This document shows positions 1-9,103 of a stretch of DNA of 64,000 bases, one piece after another (positions within the stretch are counted from its first letter, which is position 1; each line of letters starts with the position of its first letter). A model generated the notes under the pieces. It saw only the letters and a program-made list of their open reading frames with translations, had not been told where the DNA came from and searched no databases. Both the position numbers and the translations under genes were made by a program. The stretch comes from Mycobacteriales bacterium (GTDB taxonomy: Bacteria; Actinomycetota; Actinomycetes; Mycobacteriales; SCTD01): assembly GCA_040902655.1 (NCBI GenBank), contig JBBDWV010000005.1:1-64000 (forward strand), read 5' to 3'.

Positions 1-56
1 CCTTGCCAGCAAAGGAAACAGCCGCCGAACGCCGCCGCCCAACTCGTAACTTCGGG

Positions 57-1415
57 CTAGCGGACGACCTCGTCCAGGCCCTGCAGCGCCTCCTCGAGGT
101 AGCCGAGCAGCCGCTGCAGGTGCGGAACCGTCCGCCGGCAGCCGGTCAGGCCGACGTGCACCTGACCGGCGTAGCTGGTCAGCGTGATGTTCAGGGCCTG
201 CCCGTCGAGGGGGATGGACAGCGGGTAGAGCCCCTGCAGCCGCGCGCCGTTCCAGTACAACGGCTCACGCGGACCCGGCACGTTGGAGATGATCAGGTTG
301 AACGGCGGCGGGGCCACCTTGTGCAGCGCCAGTACCGAGTTGAGCAGCAGCGGCGCCATCACCAGCCCGGAGAGGGCGGTGACCTGCGTCGGGTTCAGCC
401 GCGCCAGCGTCGCCTTGCCCTGCTGCATCGAGGCGCGTACGGCGACCAGCCGGGCGCCGGGGTGCGCGAGGTCGGTGCCCAGGTTGCACAGGATGGTGCC
501 CACCGCGTTGCTCGTCTCCGGGCTGTCCTCGGTCCGCAACGACACCGGCGTCATCGCGACCAGCGGACTCGCCGGCAGGGCGTCCAGCTCGAGCAGGTAG
601 GCCCGCAGCGCACCCGAGCACATGGCCAGGACGACGTCGTTGAGCGTGGCGTCGCCGGCCGTGGCGATCCTGCGGAGGCGCTCGATCGGCCAGGACTGCG
701 CCGCGAACCGCCGGCTGCCGCTGATGCCGACGTTGAGCATCGTGCGGGGCGCCTGCAGCGGCAGCGCGGCGGCCTGATGCCTCAGCGCGTCGTTGGCCAG
801 CGACGTCAGCGTCGGGACCAGCCCGACGACGTCGCCGATCAACTGCAGCGCCGCCCTCGGCAGCGCGAGCCGCGAGGAGGGCTTCTCCTCGCGCGGGGGG
901 CCGGTCGGGGCGCGGCGCGCCCACGGGACGGGGACGTCGCGCGCGTCGGGGTCGGGCGACAGCGTCCGCTGCAGCAGCCGCAGGGCCGAGACGCCGTCCA
1001 TCAACGCGTGGTGGAGCTTGGTGTAGACCGCGAAGCGGTCGCCCTCCAGGCCCTCGACGAGGTGCGCCTCCCACAGCGGACGCCTGCGGTCGAGCAACGT
1101 GCCGTGCAGCCGGGAGGTCAGGGCCAGCAGCTCGCGTACCCGGCCCGGCTCGGGCAGCGCGGAGTGCCGGACGTGGTGCTCGAGGTCGATCGCCTCGTCC
1201 TCACGCCATACCCACTGGCCAAGGGTCAGCGGGGAGCGGTGTGGCCGTCTGGTGAACAGCGGCGCGACGTCCTGCACCTGGATGCAGTCGCGGTAGAGCT
1301 CACCGAGGTAGTCCTTGCCGGCACCCGCCGGCAGGTCGAACAGCTGCAGGCCACCGACGTGCATCGGCTGCTCGCGCGATTCGGGAAGCAGGAAGACCGC
1401 GTCGGTGACGGGCAT
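57..1415 (-). CDS. Wax ester synthase / diacylglycerol acyltransferase (WS/DGAT) family protein
   Basis: Family enzymes transfer a fatty acyl group from acyl-CoA to a long-chain alcohol or diacylglycerol, making wax esters or triacylglycerol at the membrane or lipid-droplet surface. The 452-residue product has the normal family length and shows the catalytic HHxxxDG motif as HHALMDG at about residues 135-141. The N-terminus reads MPVTDAVFLLPESREQPMHV, the usual family opening. I chose the ATG at 1415 for that reason. A GTG three codons upstream (1424) is also possible, and an even longer frame to 1532 would overlap the next gene and lacks family similarity. A purine-rich stretch (GAAGAGGTGGGA) lies just upstream. 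The gene is downstream of, and in the same direction as, an acyl-CoA carboxylase pair, 55 bp away, so it may be co-transcribed. The acyl acceptor cannot be read from the sequence. Confidence 0.9.
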   Translation of the reverse strand: MPVTDAVFLLPESREQPMHVGGLQLFDLPAGAGKDYLGELYRDCIQVQDVAPLFTRRPHRSPLTLGQWVWREDEAIDLEHHVRHSALPEPGRVRELLALTSRLHGTLLDRRRPLWEAHLVEGLEGDRFAVYTKLHHALMDGVSALRLLQRTLSPDPDARDVPVPWARRAPTGPPREEKPSSRLALPRAALQLIGDVVGLVPTLTSLANDALRHQAAALPLQAPRTMLNVGISGSRRFAAQSWPIERLRRIATAGDATLNDVVLAMCSGALRAYLLELDALPASPLVAMTPVSLRTEDSPETSNAVGTILCNLGTDLAHPGARLVAVRASMQQGKATLARLNPTQVTALSGLVMAPLLLNSVLALHKVAPPPFNLIISNVPGPREPLYWNGARLQGLYPLSIPLDGQALNITLTSYAGQVHVGLTGCRRTVPHLQRLLGYLEEALQGLDEVVR

Positions 1416-1470
1416 CAGGGCCACGCTTCCCACCTCTTCCTGTCCAAACCGGGAGCCTAGACGCGGCAGC

Positions 1471-3453
1471 TCAGCCAGCCCCGCCGGGCGCCGACACCGT
1501 CGCGAGCAACTGCCCGACGGCGACCTGGTCACCTACGCGGACCGGCAGCGCCTCCAGCACCCCGTCGAAGGGAGCACCCAGCGCGTGCTCCATCTTCATC
1601 GCCTCGACGACCAGCAGCACGTCCCCCTTCCCGACGGTGTCGCCGACCTCGGCCCCGACCGCGATGACGGCTCCCGGCATCGGGCTGCGGACCTCCCCGT
1701 CGTGCGTCCCCGCACCCGCGCCCACCCGTTCCGGCGGCACCTCGTGCAGGGCGTACGTCGCGCCGTCCAGGTGCAGCCAGGTCGTCGCTCCATGGACGGT
1801 CAGCAGGACGCGTCCGGTCCGGCCGTCCACCGTCAGCAGCAGGCCGTCCGGCAGTGCTGTGCCGGCAGCCTGCAGCGGCTCGCCGGCACCGACCCGGACG
1901 GTCGCGGCGTCGGTCGTCCCTGTGGCGGTGATGCGCAGCGGCAAGCCGTCCGGCCCGGCGACGGTCCAGCTGCTGGGCGCGGTGCCGGACAGCCGCCAGC
2001 CGCCGACGGCCTCCCACGGGTCCCCACCCGGCCGCTGCTGCAGGCGGCAGAGTGCGAACGCGGCGTATGCCGCCGGCGGGACCGCTGCGCCGACCAGCCC
2101 GGCGAGCTCCCGCTCGACCAGGCCGGTGTCCAGCCGGCCGGCCCGGACCTCGGGGTGCCCGAGCAGCGCCCGCAGGAAATCGGTGTTGGTGCCGACGCCG
2201 AGCACGACGTTGGCGGCCAGGGCGCGGTCCAGCCGGGCCAGTGCGGTGGCCCGGTCCGGTCCCCACGCGATCACCTTGCTGAGCATCGGGTCGTAGGTCG
2301 TACCGACCTCGGCGCCCTCGAGCAGCGAGCTGTCGACCCGCACGCCCTGCTCTGCCGGCTCACGGACGAGCAGCGCCGGGCCGCCGGTCGGCAGGAAGCC
2401 GCCAGCGGGATCCTCGGCATAGATGCGCGCCTCCACTGCGTGCCCCGTGAGCCGGACGTCGTCCTGGGTGAAGGCCAGCCGCTCGCCGGCGGCGACCCGC
2501 AGCTGCTGCTCGACCAGGTCGAGGCCGGTGACGAGTTCGGTGACCGGATGCTCGACCTGCAGCCGGGTGTTCATCTCCATGAAGAAGAACTCGTCGGGCG
2601 CGTCGGCCGAGACGATGAACTCGACCGTTCCGGCGCCCGTGTAGCCGATCGACCGGGCGGTGTCGACGGCCGCCGCGCCGATCCGCGTCCGGCCGGCCTG
2701 GTCGAGCAGCACCGACGGAGCCTCCTCGATGATCTTCTGGTGCCGGCGCTGCAGGCTGCACTCGCGCTCGCCGAGGTGCACGACCGAGCCGTGCGTGTCG
2801 GCCAGCACCTGCACCTCGAGGTGCCGGGGCAGCCGGACGAAGCGTTCGAGGAACAGCGTGTCGTCCCCGAAGCTGGACGCGGCCTCGCGGCGGGCACTGA
2901 CCAGAGCCGCTGGCAGCTCGGCCTTCTCGCGTACCAGACGCATCCCCTTGCCACCGCCGCCGGCGGACGGCTTCACCAGGACGGGGTAGCCGACCTCGTC
3001 CGCTGCCGCGTGCAGGTCGGCGTCGGTCATCCCCGGATCGGTGCGGCCGGGGACGACCGGCACACCGGCCGCGCGCACCGTCTGCTTCGCGCGGATCTTG
3101 TCGCCCATGACCTCGACGGCTCCCGCCGGCGGGCCGACGAAGGCCAGTCCGGCGTCGGCGCAGGCGCGCGCGAAGGCGGAGTTCTCGGCGAGGAAGCCGT
3201 AGCCGGGGTGCACCGCCTGCGCCCCGGTCCGGGCGGCCGCCTCCAGCAGCCGTTCCACACTCAGGTAGGACTCCCGGGCCGGCGCCGGACCCAGCCGCAC
3301 GGCGACGTCGGCCTCCCGCACGTGCCGCGCCCCGGCGTCCGCGTCGGAGTAGACGGCGACGGCCCGGATGCCGAGGCGGCGCAGCGTCCGGGTGATGCGG
3401 ACGGCGATCTCGCCGCGGTTGGCGACCAGAACGGTGTCGAACATGTGGGTCAC
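1471..3453 (-). CDS. accA1: Acyl-CoA carboxylase alpha subunit (biotin carboxylase + biotin carrier), probably methylcrotonyl-CoA carboxylase
   Basis: This subunit carboxylates its own covalently bound biotin using ATP and bicarbonate, then hands the carboxyl group to the beta subunit. The 660-residue protein starts with the biotin-carboxylase fingerprint [13 protein letters not shown]. It has an ATP-grasp core with a glycine-rich GGGGKGM loop, and a C-terminal biotinyl domain with the motif EAMKM, in which K620 should carry biotin. The GTG start at 3453 overlaps the TGA of the upstream beta-subunit gene by 4 bp (GTGA), so translation is probably coupled. An internal ATG at 3444 is an alternative start. 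Pairing with a beta subunit of the methylcrotonyl type suggests leucine degradation, but actinobacterial alpha subunits can serve several beta subunits. Confidence 0.93.
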   Translation of the reverse strand: MTHMFDTVLVANRGEIAVRITRTLRRLGIRAVAVYSDADAGARHVREADVAVRLGPAPARESYLSVERLLEAAARTGAQAVHPGYGFLAENSAFARACADAGLAFVGPPAGAVEVMGDKIRAKQTVRAAGVPVVPGRTDPGMTDADLHAAADEVGYPVLVKPSAGGGGKGMRLVREKAELPAALVSARREAASSFGDDTLFLERFVRLPRHLEVQVLADTHGSVVHLGERECSLQRRHQKIIEEAPSVLLDQAGRTRIGAAAVDTARSIGYTGAGTVEFIVSADAPDEFFFMEMNTRLQVEHPVTELVTGLDLVEQQLRVAAGERLAFTQDDVRLTGHAVEARIYAEDPAGGFLPTGGPALLVREPAEQGVRVDSSLLEGAEVGTTYDPMLSKVIAWGPDRATALARLDRALAANVVLGVGTNTDFLRALLGHPEVRAGRLDTGLVERELAGLVGAAVPPAAYAAFALCRLQQRPGGDPWEAVGGWRLSGTAPSSWTVAGPDGLPLRITATGTTDAATVRVGAGEPLQAAGTALPDGLLLTVDGRTGRVLLTVHGATTWLHLDGATYALHEVPPERVGAGAGTHDGEVRSPMPGAVIAVGAEVGDTVGKGDVLLVVEAMKMEHALGAPFDGVLEALPVRVGDQVAVGQLLATVSAPGGAG

Positions 3454-5054
3454 ATCCGGAAGACGCCGTAGGAGACCGGAGCCAGCGGCGCGTTCGCGCA
3501 GGTGGACAGGGCCAGACCGACCGCGGTGCGCGTGTCGAGCGGGTCGATCACACCATCGTCCCAGAGCCGCGCGGTCGAGTAGTAGGGGTTCCCCTGCTCC
3601 TCGTACTGCTCGCGGATCGGCGCCTTGAACGCCTCTTCCTCCGCTGCGCTCCAGCCGTCGCCGAGCTGGTCACGGCGGACGGTGGCAAGCACGGAGGCGG
3701 CCTGGTCCCCGCCCATCACCGAGATCCGCGCGTTGGGCCACATCCACAGGAAGCGCGGCGAGTAGGCCCGGCCGCACATCGAGTAGTTGCCGGCGCCGAA
3801 GGACCCGCCGATGACGACGGTCAGCTTCGGGACCCGGGCGCAGGCGACGGCGGTGACCATCTTCGCGCCGTGCTTGGCGATGCCGCCCGCCTCGTACTCG
3901 CGCCCGACCATGAAGCCGGTGATGTTCTGCAGGAACAGCAGGGGGATCGAGCGCTTGTCGCACAGCTCGACGAAGTGCGCGCCCTTGAGGGCGCTCTCGC
4001 CGAACAGCACGCCGTTGTTGGCGACGATGCCGACCGGGTGCCCATGCACGTGCGCGAATCCGGTGACGAGGGTGGCGCCGTACTCTGCCTTGAACTCCGC
4101 GAAACGGCTGCCGTCCACCAGCCGCGCGACGACCTCGCGCACGTCGTACGGCGTCCTCGGGTCCGCGGGGACGACGCCGTAGAGTTCGGCGGGATCGACG
4201 GCCGGCTCCTCCGGATCGCGGGTCTCCCAAGGCTTCGCGGCGCGCGGCCCGAGAGTGGAGACGATCCGGCGGACGATGCGCAGCGCGTGCCGGTCGTCGT
4301 CGGCCAGGTGGTCGGTCACCCCGGAGGTCCGGCTGTGCAGCAGGCCGCCACCGAGGTCCTCGACAGTGACGACCTCACCGGTCGCGGCCTTCACCAGCGG
4401 GGGTCCACCGAGGAAGATGGTCCCCTGGTCCCGCACGATGACGGCCTCGTCGGCCATCGCCGGGACGTACGCGCCGCCGGCGGTGCAGCTGCCGAGCACG
4501 GCGGCGATCTGCGCGATGCCCTGGGCGCTCATCGTCGCCTGGTTGAAGAAGATCCGGCCGAAGTGCTCGCGGTCGGGGAACACCTCGTCCTGACGGGGGA
4601 GAAAGGCACCGCCGGAGTCGACGAGATAGACGCAGGGCAGCCGGTTGTGCAGAGCCACCTCCTGCGCCCGCAGGTGCTTCTTCACCGTCATCGGGTAGTA
4701 GGTGCCGCCCTTGACGGTCGCGTCGTTGGCCACGACCACGCACTCGCGGCCGGAGACCCGCCCGATCCCGGTGATCAGCCCGGCGCCCGGCGCCTCGTCG
4801 TCGTACATCCCGTCGGCCGCCAGCGCCGACAGCTCCAGGAAGGGGCTGCCCGGGTCGAGCAGCGTGTCGACCCGCTCGCGCGGGAGCAGCTTGCCCCTCG
4901 CGGTGTGCCGCTCCCGGCTCCTGGGCGGACCGCCGAGCCGCGCCTGCTCGACCCGGCTGCGCAGGTCGTCGGCGAGCCGTCGCAGGGTGTCGGCGTTCTG
5001 CGCGAAGCCGGCGCTGCCGGGATCCGCACAGCTCTGGAGCCTGGCCTCGTCCAC
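3450..5054 (-). CDS. accD1: Acyl-CoA carboxylase beta subunit, methylcrotonyl-CoA carboxylase type
   Basis: Carboxyltransferase subunit that moves the carboxyl group from carboxybiotin to an acyl-CoA. The 534-residue length, the segment [20 protein letters not shown] (about residues 165-184) and the C-terminal YGVFRM ending are characteristic of methylcrotonyl-CoA carboxylase beta chains (leucine catabolism) rather than propionyl-CoA chains. The oxyanion-hole region reads [13 protein letters not shown] and a second glycine-rich site reads [16 protein letters not shown]. The start is a GTG at 5054 with a weak ribosome binding site. It gives the N-terminus expected for the family (a helical stretch before [17 protein letters not shown]). 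It is the first gene of a two-gene unit with the alpha subunit. No isovaleryl-CoA dehydrogenase or methylglutaconyl hydratase is beside it in this window. Confidence 0.92.
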   Translation of the reverse strand: MDEARLQSCADPGSAGFAQNADTLRRLADDLRSRVEQARLGGPPRSRERHTARGKLLPRERVDTLLDPGSPFLELSALAADGMYDDEAPGAGLITGIGRVSGRECVVVANDATVKGGTYYPMTVKKHLRAQEVALHNRLPCVYLVDSGGAFLPRQDEVFPDREHFGRIFFNQATMSAQGIAQIAAVLGSCTAGGAYVPAMADEAVIVRDQGTIFLGGPPLVKAATGEVVTVEDLGGGLLHSRTSGVTDHLADDDRHALRIVRRIVSTLGPRAAKPWETRDPEEPAVDPAELYGVVPADPRTPYDVREVVARLVDGSRFAEFKAEYGATLVTGFAHVHGHPVGIVANNGVLFGESALKGAHFVELCDKRSIPLLFLQNITGFMVGREYEAGGIAKHGAKMVTAVACARVPKLTVVIGGSFGAGNYSMCGRAYSPRFLWMWPNARISVMGGDQAASVLATVRRDQLGDGWSAAEEEAFKAPIREQYEEQGNPYYSTARLWDDGVIDPLDTRTAVGLALSTCANAPLAPVSYGVFRM

Positions 5055-5128
5055 GGGCGAAGGTTAGCCGTCAGGCAGCGCCGGAGGGCCGGACCGGACG
5101 TGCGGGTCGGGCGGCCGCGTCCCCGGTC

Positions 5129-6568
5129 CTACACCGGCGGCTCGGCGCTCTTCGACAGGTCACCGTAGGACGACGGCGCCCGGCGCTCGACGGTCACCGA
5201 GCGCTGGCCGAGGCCGCCGACGGTGATGTCGTCGACGGCCAGCAACGCGCCCACCTCGTCGAAGTGCAGGACCGACATCTGCAGCGGCAGCGCCTCGCCC
5301 TCGTCGAGCGTGCGCAGCCCGGCCCCACCGGAGGATCCCTGGGTCAGCTCGAGGGTTCCGGCTCCCGTGCGGTGCCGCCGCTCGTGCGTGTGGCCGTCCA
5401 GGATCAGCGGCACCCTGCCGAAGAGCGGCTCGGCCACCTTCGGGTTGTGCACCAGGACGACGTCGACCGGAGCCGGGTCGTCATCGATCGCCGCCAGCAG
5501 CCGCTCCCCCGCAGCGAGCAGCTTTGCCTCGTTGGCCTCCGCGTCACCCTTCTGTGCCTTGTTCGGCCGGAACAGCGGGTCGCCGATGCCGGCGAAACGG
5601 ATCCCCGCCACCTCGACCACCTCACCGGCCTCGAGCGCGCGGGCGTTCGGCTGCTTCTCGATGAAGGCCTGCGTGACGATGCGCGAGTCGTGGTTGCCCC
5701 GGGCGTAGAGGTAGGGCACACCGAAGGTGCCGATGCGACTCAGCAGGCGGTTCTCGACCTCGCTGCCCACGTCGACGATGTCGCCGGTGTCGACGATCGC
5801 CGAGACGTCGAACTGCTCGAGAAGCTGGCTCATGACCGTGAAGCTCTGTGGATTGTTGTGGATGTCGGACACCCACAGCACCCGGGTGCTGTCCGCGGGC
5901 GGCGCGGCCGGCAGGGTCGCCAGACTGCCGTAGACCCCGGCGACGTTGGCCGTCAACTGCGCGAGGCGCTCGCTGTAGGCGTCGAAGTCCTGCACCCGGC
6001 CGATCAGCGCAGGCGCCTGGATGAGCAGACCGTCGAAGGTCGGCTCGTTCAGCGCCTCCGTGCGCAGCGTCGTGGCGGCGACGGTCGCCGACGCAGCGAG
6101 TGCGAGCGCGGCCATCGCCGTGCCGCCGAGGACGGCTCGGCGGCGACGGAACACCACCGCACAGGTGAGGGCCGCCGCGGCCAGGGCCACCAGCAGCGAG
6201 CGCGCCGCGGCGGCGGCCAGCGCGTCCTGGGAGTCCGCGGTGACTTGTGCCGTCACGGTGCGGCCGGGGTTGCTGGCCCCCAGCAGCGCGCGTGCCCGCG
6301 CCGGGTCGATGCCGGTGACGGTCGCACTGACCTGCAGCGGCCCCGCGTGTGTCGGCAGCTCCAGCCGCCCCAGCGGCGGCACACCGACCGTGATCCCGCC
6401 GGACAGCGAGGGTACGAGCGACAGCCGCGTCTCGAGCGGCCCGATGTCGTGCGAGATGGTTCCCCACGCGGTCATCGCCGCGGCCGCAGACAGCAGCCCG
6501 ACCGCGGTGACCGCCGCCCGACCCTCCAGCCACGGCCTCAGGCGCGATCGGCACCCGCGCTCCTCCAC
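5129..6568 (-). CDS. Membrane-anchored metallophosphoesterase
   Basis: A calcineurin-like phosphoesterase domain attached to the membrane. The 479-residue protein has hydrophobic segments near residues 18-36, 122-140 and 147-168, and a catalytic domain from about 228 on. The metal-binding motifs are all present and in order: SDIHNNP (D235, H237), DTGDIVD (D260, D263), GNHDS (N292, H293), VHNP (H374) and DGHTH (H393, H395). The segment between helices 1 and 2 should lie on the other side of the membrane. The start chosen is a GTG at 6568. The gene follows fabI by 25 bp in the same direction and could be the last gene of the fatty-acid operon. The substrate is unknown; such domains hydrolyse phosphomonoesters, phosphodiesters or cyclic nucleotides. 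Confidence 0.85.
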   Translation of the reverse strand: MEERGCRSRLRPWLEGRAAVTAVGLLSAAAAMTAWGTISHDIGPLETRLSLVPSLSGGITVGVPPLGRLELPTHAGPLQVSATVTGIDPARARALLGASNPGRTVTAQVTADSQDALAAAAARSLLVALAAAALTCAVVFRRRRAVLGGTAMAALALAASATVAATTLRTEALNEPTFDGLLIQAPALIGRVQDFDAYSERLAQLTANVAGVYGSLATLPAAPPADSTRVLWVSDIHNNPQSFTVMSQLLEQFDVSAIVDTGDIVDVGSEVENRLLSRIGTFGVPYLYARGNHDSRIVTQAFIEKQPNARALEAGEVVEVAGIRFAGIGDPLFRPNKAQKGDAEANEAKLLAAGERLLAAIDDDPAPVDVVLVHNPKVAEPLFGRVPLILDGHTHERRHRTGAGTLELTQGSSGGAGLRTLDEGEALPLQMSVLHFDEVGALLAVDDITVGGLGQRSVTVERRAPSSYGDLSKSAEPPV

Positions 6569-6593
6569 GGCGTCACAGTAGCCGCGGTGGTGA

Positions 6594-7364
6594 TCAGACG
6601 CCGACGGCGCTGAAGCCCCCGTCGACGTAGACGACGGTGCCGGTGGTGGCCGGGAACCAGTCGGACAGCAGGGCCACGCAGGTGCGCGCGACAGGCTCCG
6701 GGTCGCGTACGTCCCAGCCCAGTGGGGCGCGCTCGGCCCAGGCCTGCTCGAACTTCTCGAAGCCGGGGATGCTCTTGGCCGCCATCGTCTTCAGCGGCCC
6801 GGCCGCGACGAGGTTGGCCCGCACACCGTGCGGGCCCAGGTCCCGGGCGAGGTAGCGGTTCGCCGACTCCAGGCCGGCCTTGGCCACACCCATCCAGTCG
6901 TACGCCGGCCAGGCCACCCGCGCGTCGAAGTCCAGGCCGACGTACGACCCGCCGCGGGTGAGCATCGGCAGGCAGGCGCCGGCCAGGGCGGGGTAGGACC
7001 AGGTCGACACGTGCAGCGCGGTACCGACGTCGGCCCAGTCGGTCTGCAGCACACCCGAGCCGAGCGCCCCCGCCGGCGCGAAGCCGATCGCGTGCAGCAC
7101 ACCGTCCAGCCCGTCGACGTGCTCACCGACGCGCTTCGGCAGCATCTGCAGGTCGTCCGGCGAGGTGACGTCCAGCTCGACGACCGGCGGCTCACCGGGC
7201 AGCCGGCGGGCGATCCGGGTGGTCAGCGACATCGCCCGGCCGAAGCCGGTGAGCACGACGGTGGCGCCCTGCTCCGCAGCGGTACGCGCCACGGAGAAGG
7301 CGATGGACTGCTCGGTCAGCACACCGGTGACCAGCAGCCGTTTGCCCTCGAGCAGCCCGGTCAT
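6594..7364 (-). CDS. fabI: Enoyl-ACP reductase (NADH), InhA-like
   Basis: Catalyses the last reduction of each fatty-acid elongation cycle, trans-2-enoyl-ACP to acyl-ACP, with NADH. The 256-residue protein is colinear with mycobacterial InhA. It opens MTGLLEGKRLLVTGV, has the catalytic pair Y155 and K162 in WPAYDWMGVAKAG, and carries NLVAAGPLKT and LLSDWFPATTG near the C-terminus. The start codon ATG overlaps the TGA of the upstream desaturase gene (ATGA), placing fabI in the same transcript as the desaturase and probably the whole FAS-II set. The position matching InhA Ser94 is alanine here (HAIGFAP), which is discussed in the findings. Confidence in the function is high. Confidence 0.95.
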   Translation of the reverse strand: MTGLLEGKRLLVTGVLTEQSIAFSVARTAAEQGATVVLTGFGRAMSLTTRIARRLPGEPPVVELDVTSPDDLQMLPKRVGEHVDGLDGVLHAIGFAPAGALGSGVLQTDWADVGTALHVSTWSYPALAGACLPMLTRGGSYVGLDFDARVAWPAYDWMGVAKAGLESANRYLARDLGPHGVRANLVAAGPLKTMAAKSIPGFEKFEQAWAERAPLGWDVRDPEPVARTCVALLSDWFPATTGTVVYVDGGFSAVGV

Positions 7365-8251
7365 GCGGAGACCCGCTCACGGCGCGACAGCAGCCGTTCC
7401 ACCCGGGAGTCCAGCTCGGCCAGCACCAGGGAGAGGTCCCCGCGCGCCTCCTCCGCCTCCGCCGGCAGCCCCTCGAGCTCGAAGATGTCCCAGTAGCGCA
7501 GCAGCGGTGCGACGACGTCGTCCCGGTGCACCTGCAGGTCATAGATGCCGGCCTTGGCCACGACAGCGGCCCGGCGGGTGAAGCCCGGGATGCCGGTGCC
7601 GGGCATCGTGAAGCCGGCCACCTCCTGGACGATCGCGCGCAGCGCCGCAGCCGGCTCGGCCTCGAGCGCCGCCTGCATCAGGTCGCGGTAGAGCACCATG
7701 TGCAGGTTCTCGTCCGTCGCCACCCGGGCCAGCAGCCGGTCGAGGCCGGGGTCGTCGGAGAGCCGGCCGGTGTTGCGGTGCGAGACCCGCGTGGCCAGCT
7801 CCTGGAAGGCGACGTACGCGATCGTGCGCAGCAGGTCCTTGTCCGGCGCGCGGAAGCCGCCGGAGACGGTCGCCATCCGGTCGACCTCGAGTGCGACCGG
7901 GTCGACGGCCCGAGTGACGACGAGGTAGTCGCGCAGCACGATGCCGTGCCGGCCCTCCTCGGCGGTCCACCGATCGAGCCAGGCCCGCCACGGCTCGGAA
8001 TCGCCGTAGATGCGTACCAGCTCGCCGTGGTAGCCGGGCAGGTTGTCCTCGGTCAGCAGGTTGAGCGCGACGGCGGCGCGTACGGGTGCGGTCAGCCGGC
8101 TCTGCGTCTGCTCCCACGGCAGCTCGGCGTAGTCGCTGCCCTGCTCCCAGGGCACGTACTCGTGCGGGAGCCAGTCCTGGGCGATCGACAGGTGCCGGTC
8201 CATCGCCTGCTCGAGGCGGTCGGTGAGGTGCTCGGACAGCGTGCCATTCAT
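7361..8251 (-). CDS. Acyl-ACP desaturase (ferritin-like di-iron)
   Basis: Soluble di-iron enzyme that introduces a double bond into an acyl chain carried on acyl carrier protein (stearoyl-ACP 9-desaturase / mycobacterial DesA family). In the 296-residue product the expected iron ligands are visible: E68 (TEDN), E99 and H102 (EEGRHG), E151 (FQELATR), E181 and H184 (DENLHM). The frame stays open for another 194 codons upstream, but homology begins at the ATG at 8251. That ATG overlaps the stop of the alpha/beta hydrolase gene (ATGA). It lies between fabF/hydrolase and fabI, so unsaturation of nascent chains looks coupled genetically to elongation. Electron donors are not encoded nearby. Confidence 0.88.
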   Translation of the reverse strand: MNGTLSEHLTDRLEQAMDRHLSIAQDWLPHEYVPWEQGSDYAELPWEQTQSRLTAPVRAAVALNLLTEDNLPGYHGELVRIYGDSEPWRAWLDRWTAEEGRHGIVLRDYLVVTRAVDPVALEVDRMATVSGGFRAPDKDLLRTIAYVAFQELATRVSHRNTGRLSDDPGLDRLLARVATDENLHMVLYRDLMQAALEAEPAAALRAIVQEVAGFTMPGTGIPGFTRRAAVVAKAGIYDLQVHRDDVVAPLLRYWDIFELEGLPAEAEEARGDLSLVLAELDSRVERLLSRRERVSA

Positions 8252-9036
8252 GAGGCCTCCGAAAAATGTCGGGCCAGGGCGTCGGCGGCGTGCGCCGGCG
8301 CCGTCCAGAAGACGCCGCCGGCGGGGAGGGTGACCAGGGCGGCGTCGGGGAGTGCGGCGGTGAGCTCGACGGCGAGCTCGAGGGCGTGCAGCGGATCCTC
8401 CTCCTGCGCCACGACGAGGGCGGGCGCTCTGACGGTGGCCAGCACGGCCCGGTCGTGCACCGGCCGGTCCGGCCGGCGTGGCCGGGGGGCCGGCCGGGTG
8501 ACCAGCCCGGCCGCACGGCGGCGCAGCAGCAAGGCCACTCCGCGCCGGGAGCGGACGTCGGGCGGCAGCTCGGCGAGCAGCAGCTCGGTGACGGCGTCGA
8601 TGTCCTGATCGTCGATCGCCTGGCCCAGCCGGCGGATCGCCAGGGTGGCACCGTCGTCGCGGCCCTCGTCGATCGCCGCCGGCATCACCATCGCGATCCG
8701 CTCGAACCGCTTCGGGTCCCGGGACAGCACCCGCAGCAGCGCGCCGGAGCCGACGGACAGCCCGACAGCCTGGGTGGCGCCGCTGGCGTCGGCGACCGAG
8801 AGCAGATCCTCGGCGAGCAGGTCGTAGTCCCAACCGTCCTCCAGTGCGTCGCTCGCGCCGTGGCCGCGGAAGTCGAGCAGCACCCGGGTGCCGGGGACGC
8901 GTGCGGACAGCGGTCGCGTCTCGGCCGACGACCCGCCCAGCCCGTGCGCGAAGACGGTGACCGGGCCGCCGCTGCCGTGGACGGTGTAGGCGACGCCGCC
9001 GAGTGTGCCGGTGGTCGGGAGCAGGGTGGAGCTCAC
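8248..9036 (-). CDS. Alpha/beta hydrolase
   Basis: A 262-residue alpha/beta hydrolase. It has the oxyanion-hole segment FAHGLGGSS, a strand ending LLDFRGHGAS, and a nucleophile elbow that reads GLSVGSGALL, with Ser in the standard place. An acidic residue in AQEEDPLHAL fits the charge-relay position. The start is not certain. The GTG at 9036 gives a normal N-terminus (VSSTLLPTTGTLGG...) and avoids overlap with fabF, but its ribosome binding site is poor. The gene sits between fabF and the acyl-ACP desaturase and overlaps the latter by 4 bp, so a role as thioesterase or acyl hydrolase in fatty-acid synthesis is a reasonable guess, with no direct proof. Confidence 0.75.
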   Translation of the reverse strand: MSSTLLPTTGTLGGVAYTVHGSGGPVTVFAHGLGGSSAETRPLSARVPGTRVLLDFRGHGASDALEDGWDYDLLAEDLLSVADASGATQAVGLSVGSGALLRVLSRDPKRFERIAMVMPAAIDEGRDDGATLAIRRLGQAIDDQDIDAVTELLLAELPPDVRSRRGVALLLRRRAAGLVTRPAPRPRRPDRPVHDRAVLATVRAPALVVAQEEDPLHALELAVELTAALPDAALVTLPAGGVFWTAPAHAADALARHFSEAS

Positions 9037-9103
9037 AGCGACGGGGGCCGGTGGTCGTTCCGGTGCCGGTTCTGCTGCCCGCCCGGCACCTCGTCGCGGC
9101 TGG

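Noticed and set aside
3-1460. Long open frame on the plus strand opposite the WS/DGAT gene
   Set aside because: Translation is Arg/Gln-rich low-complexity without any family motif, typical of antisense frames in GC-rich DNA; the minus-strand gene has the HHxxxDG motif.
1315-3471. 718-codon plus-strand frame opposite the biotin carboxylase gene
   Set aside because: Antisense shadow; composition is Arg/Gly/Asp-rich and the opposite strand encodes a clear biotin carboxylase with a biotinyl domain.
8252-8833. N-terminal extension of the desaturase frame
   Set aside because: Overlaps the alpha/beta hydrolase gene and is Arg/Ala low complexity; desaturase homology and an ATGA overlap fix the start at 8251.
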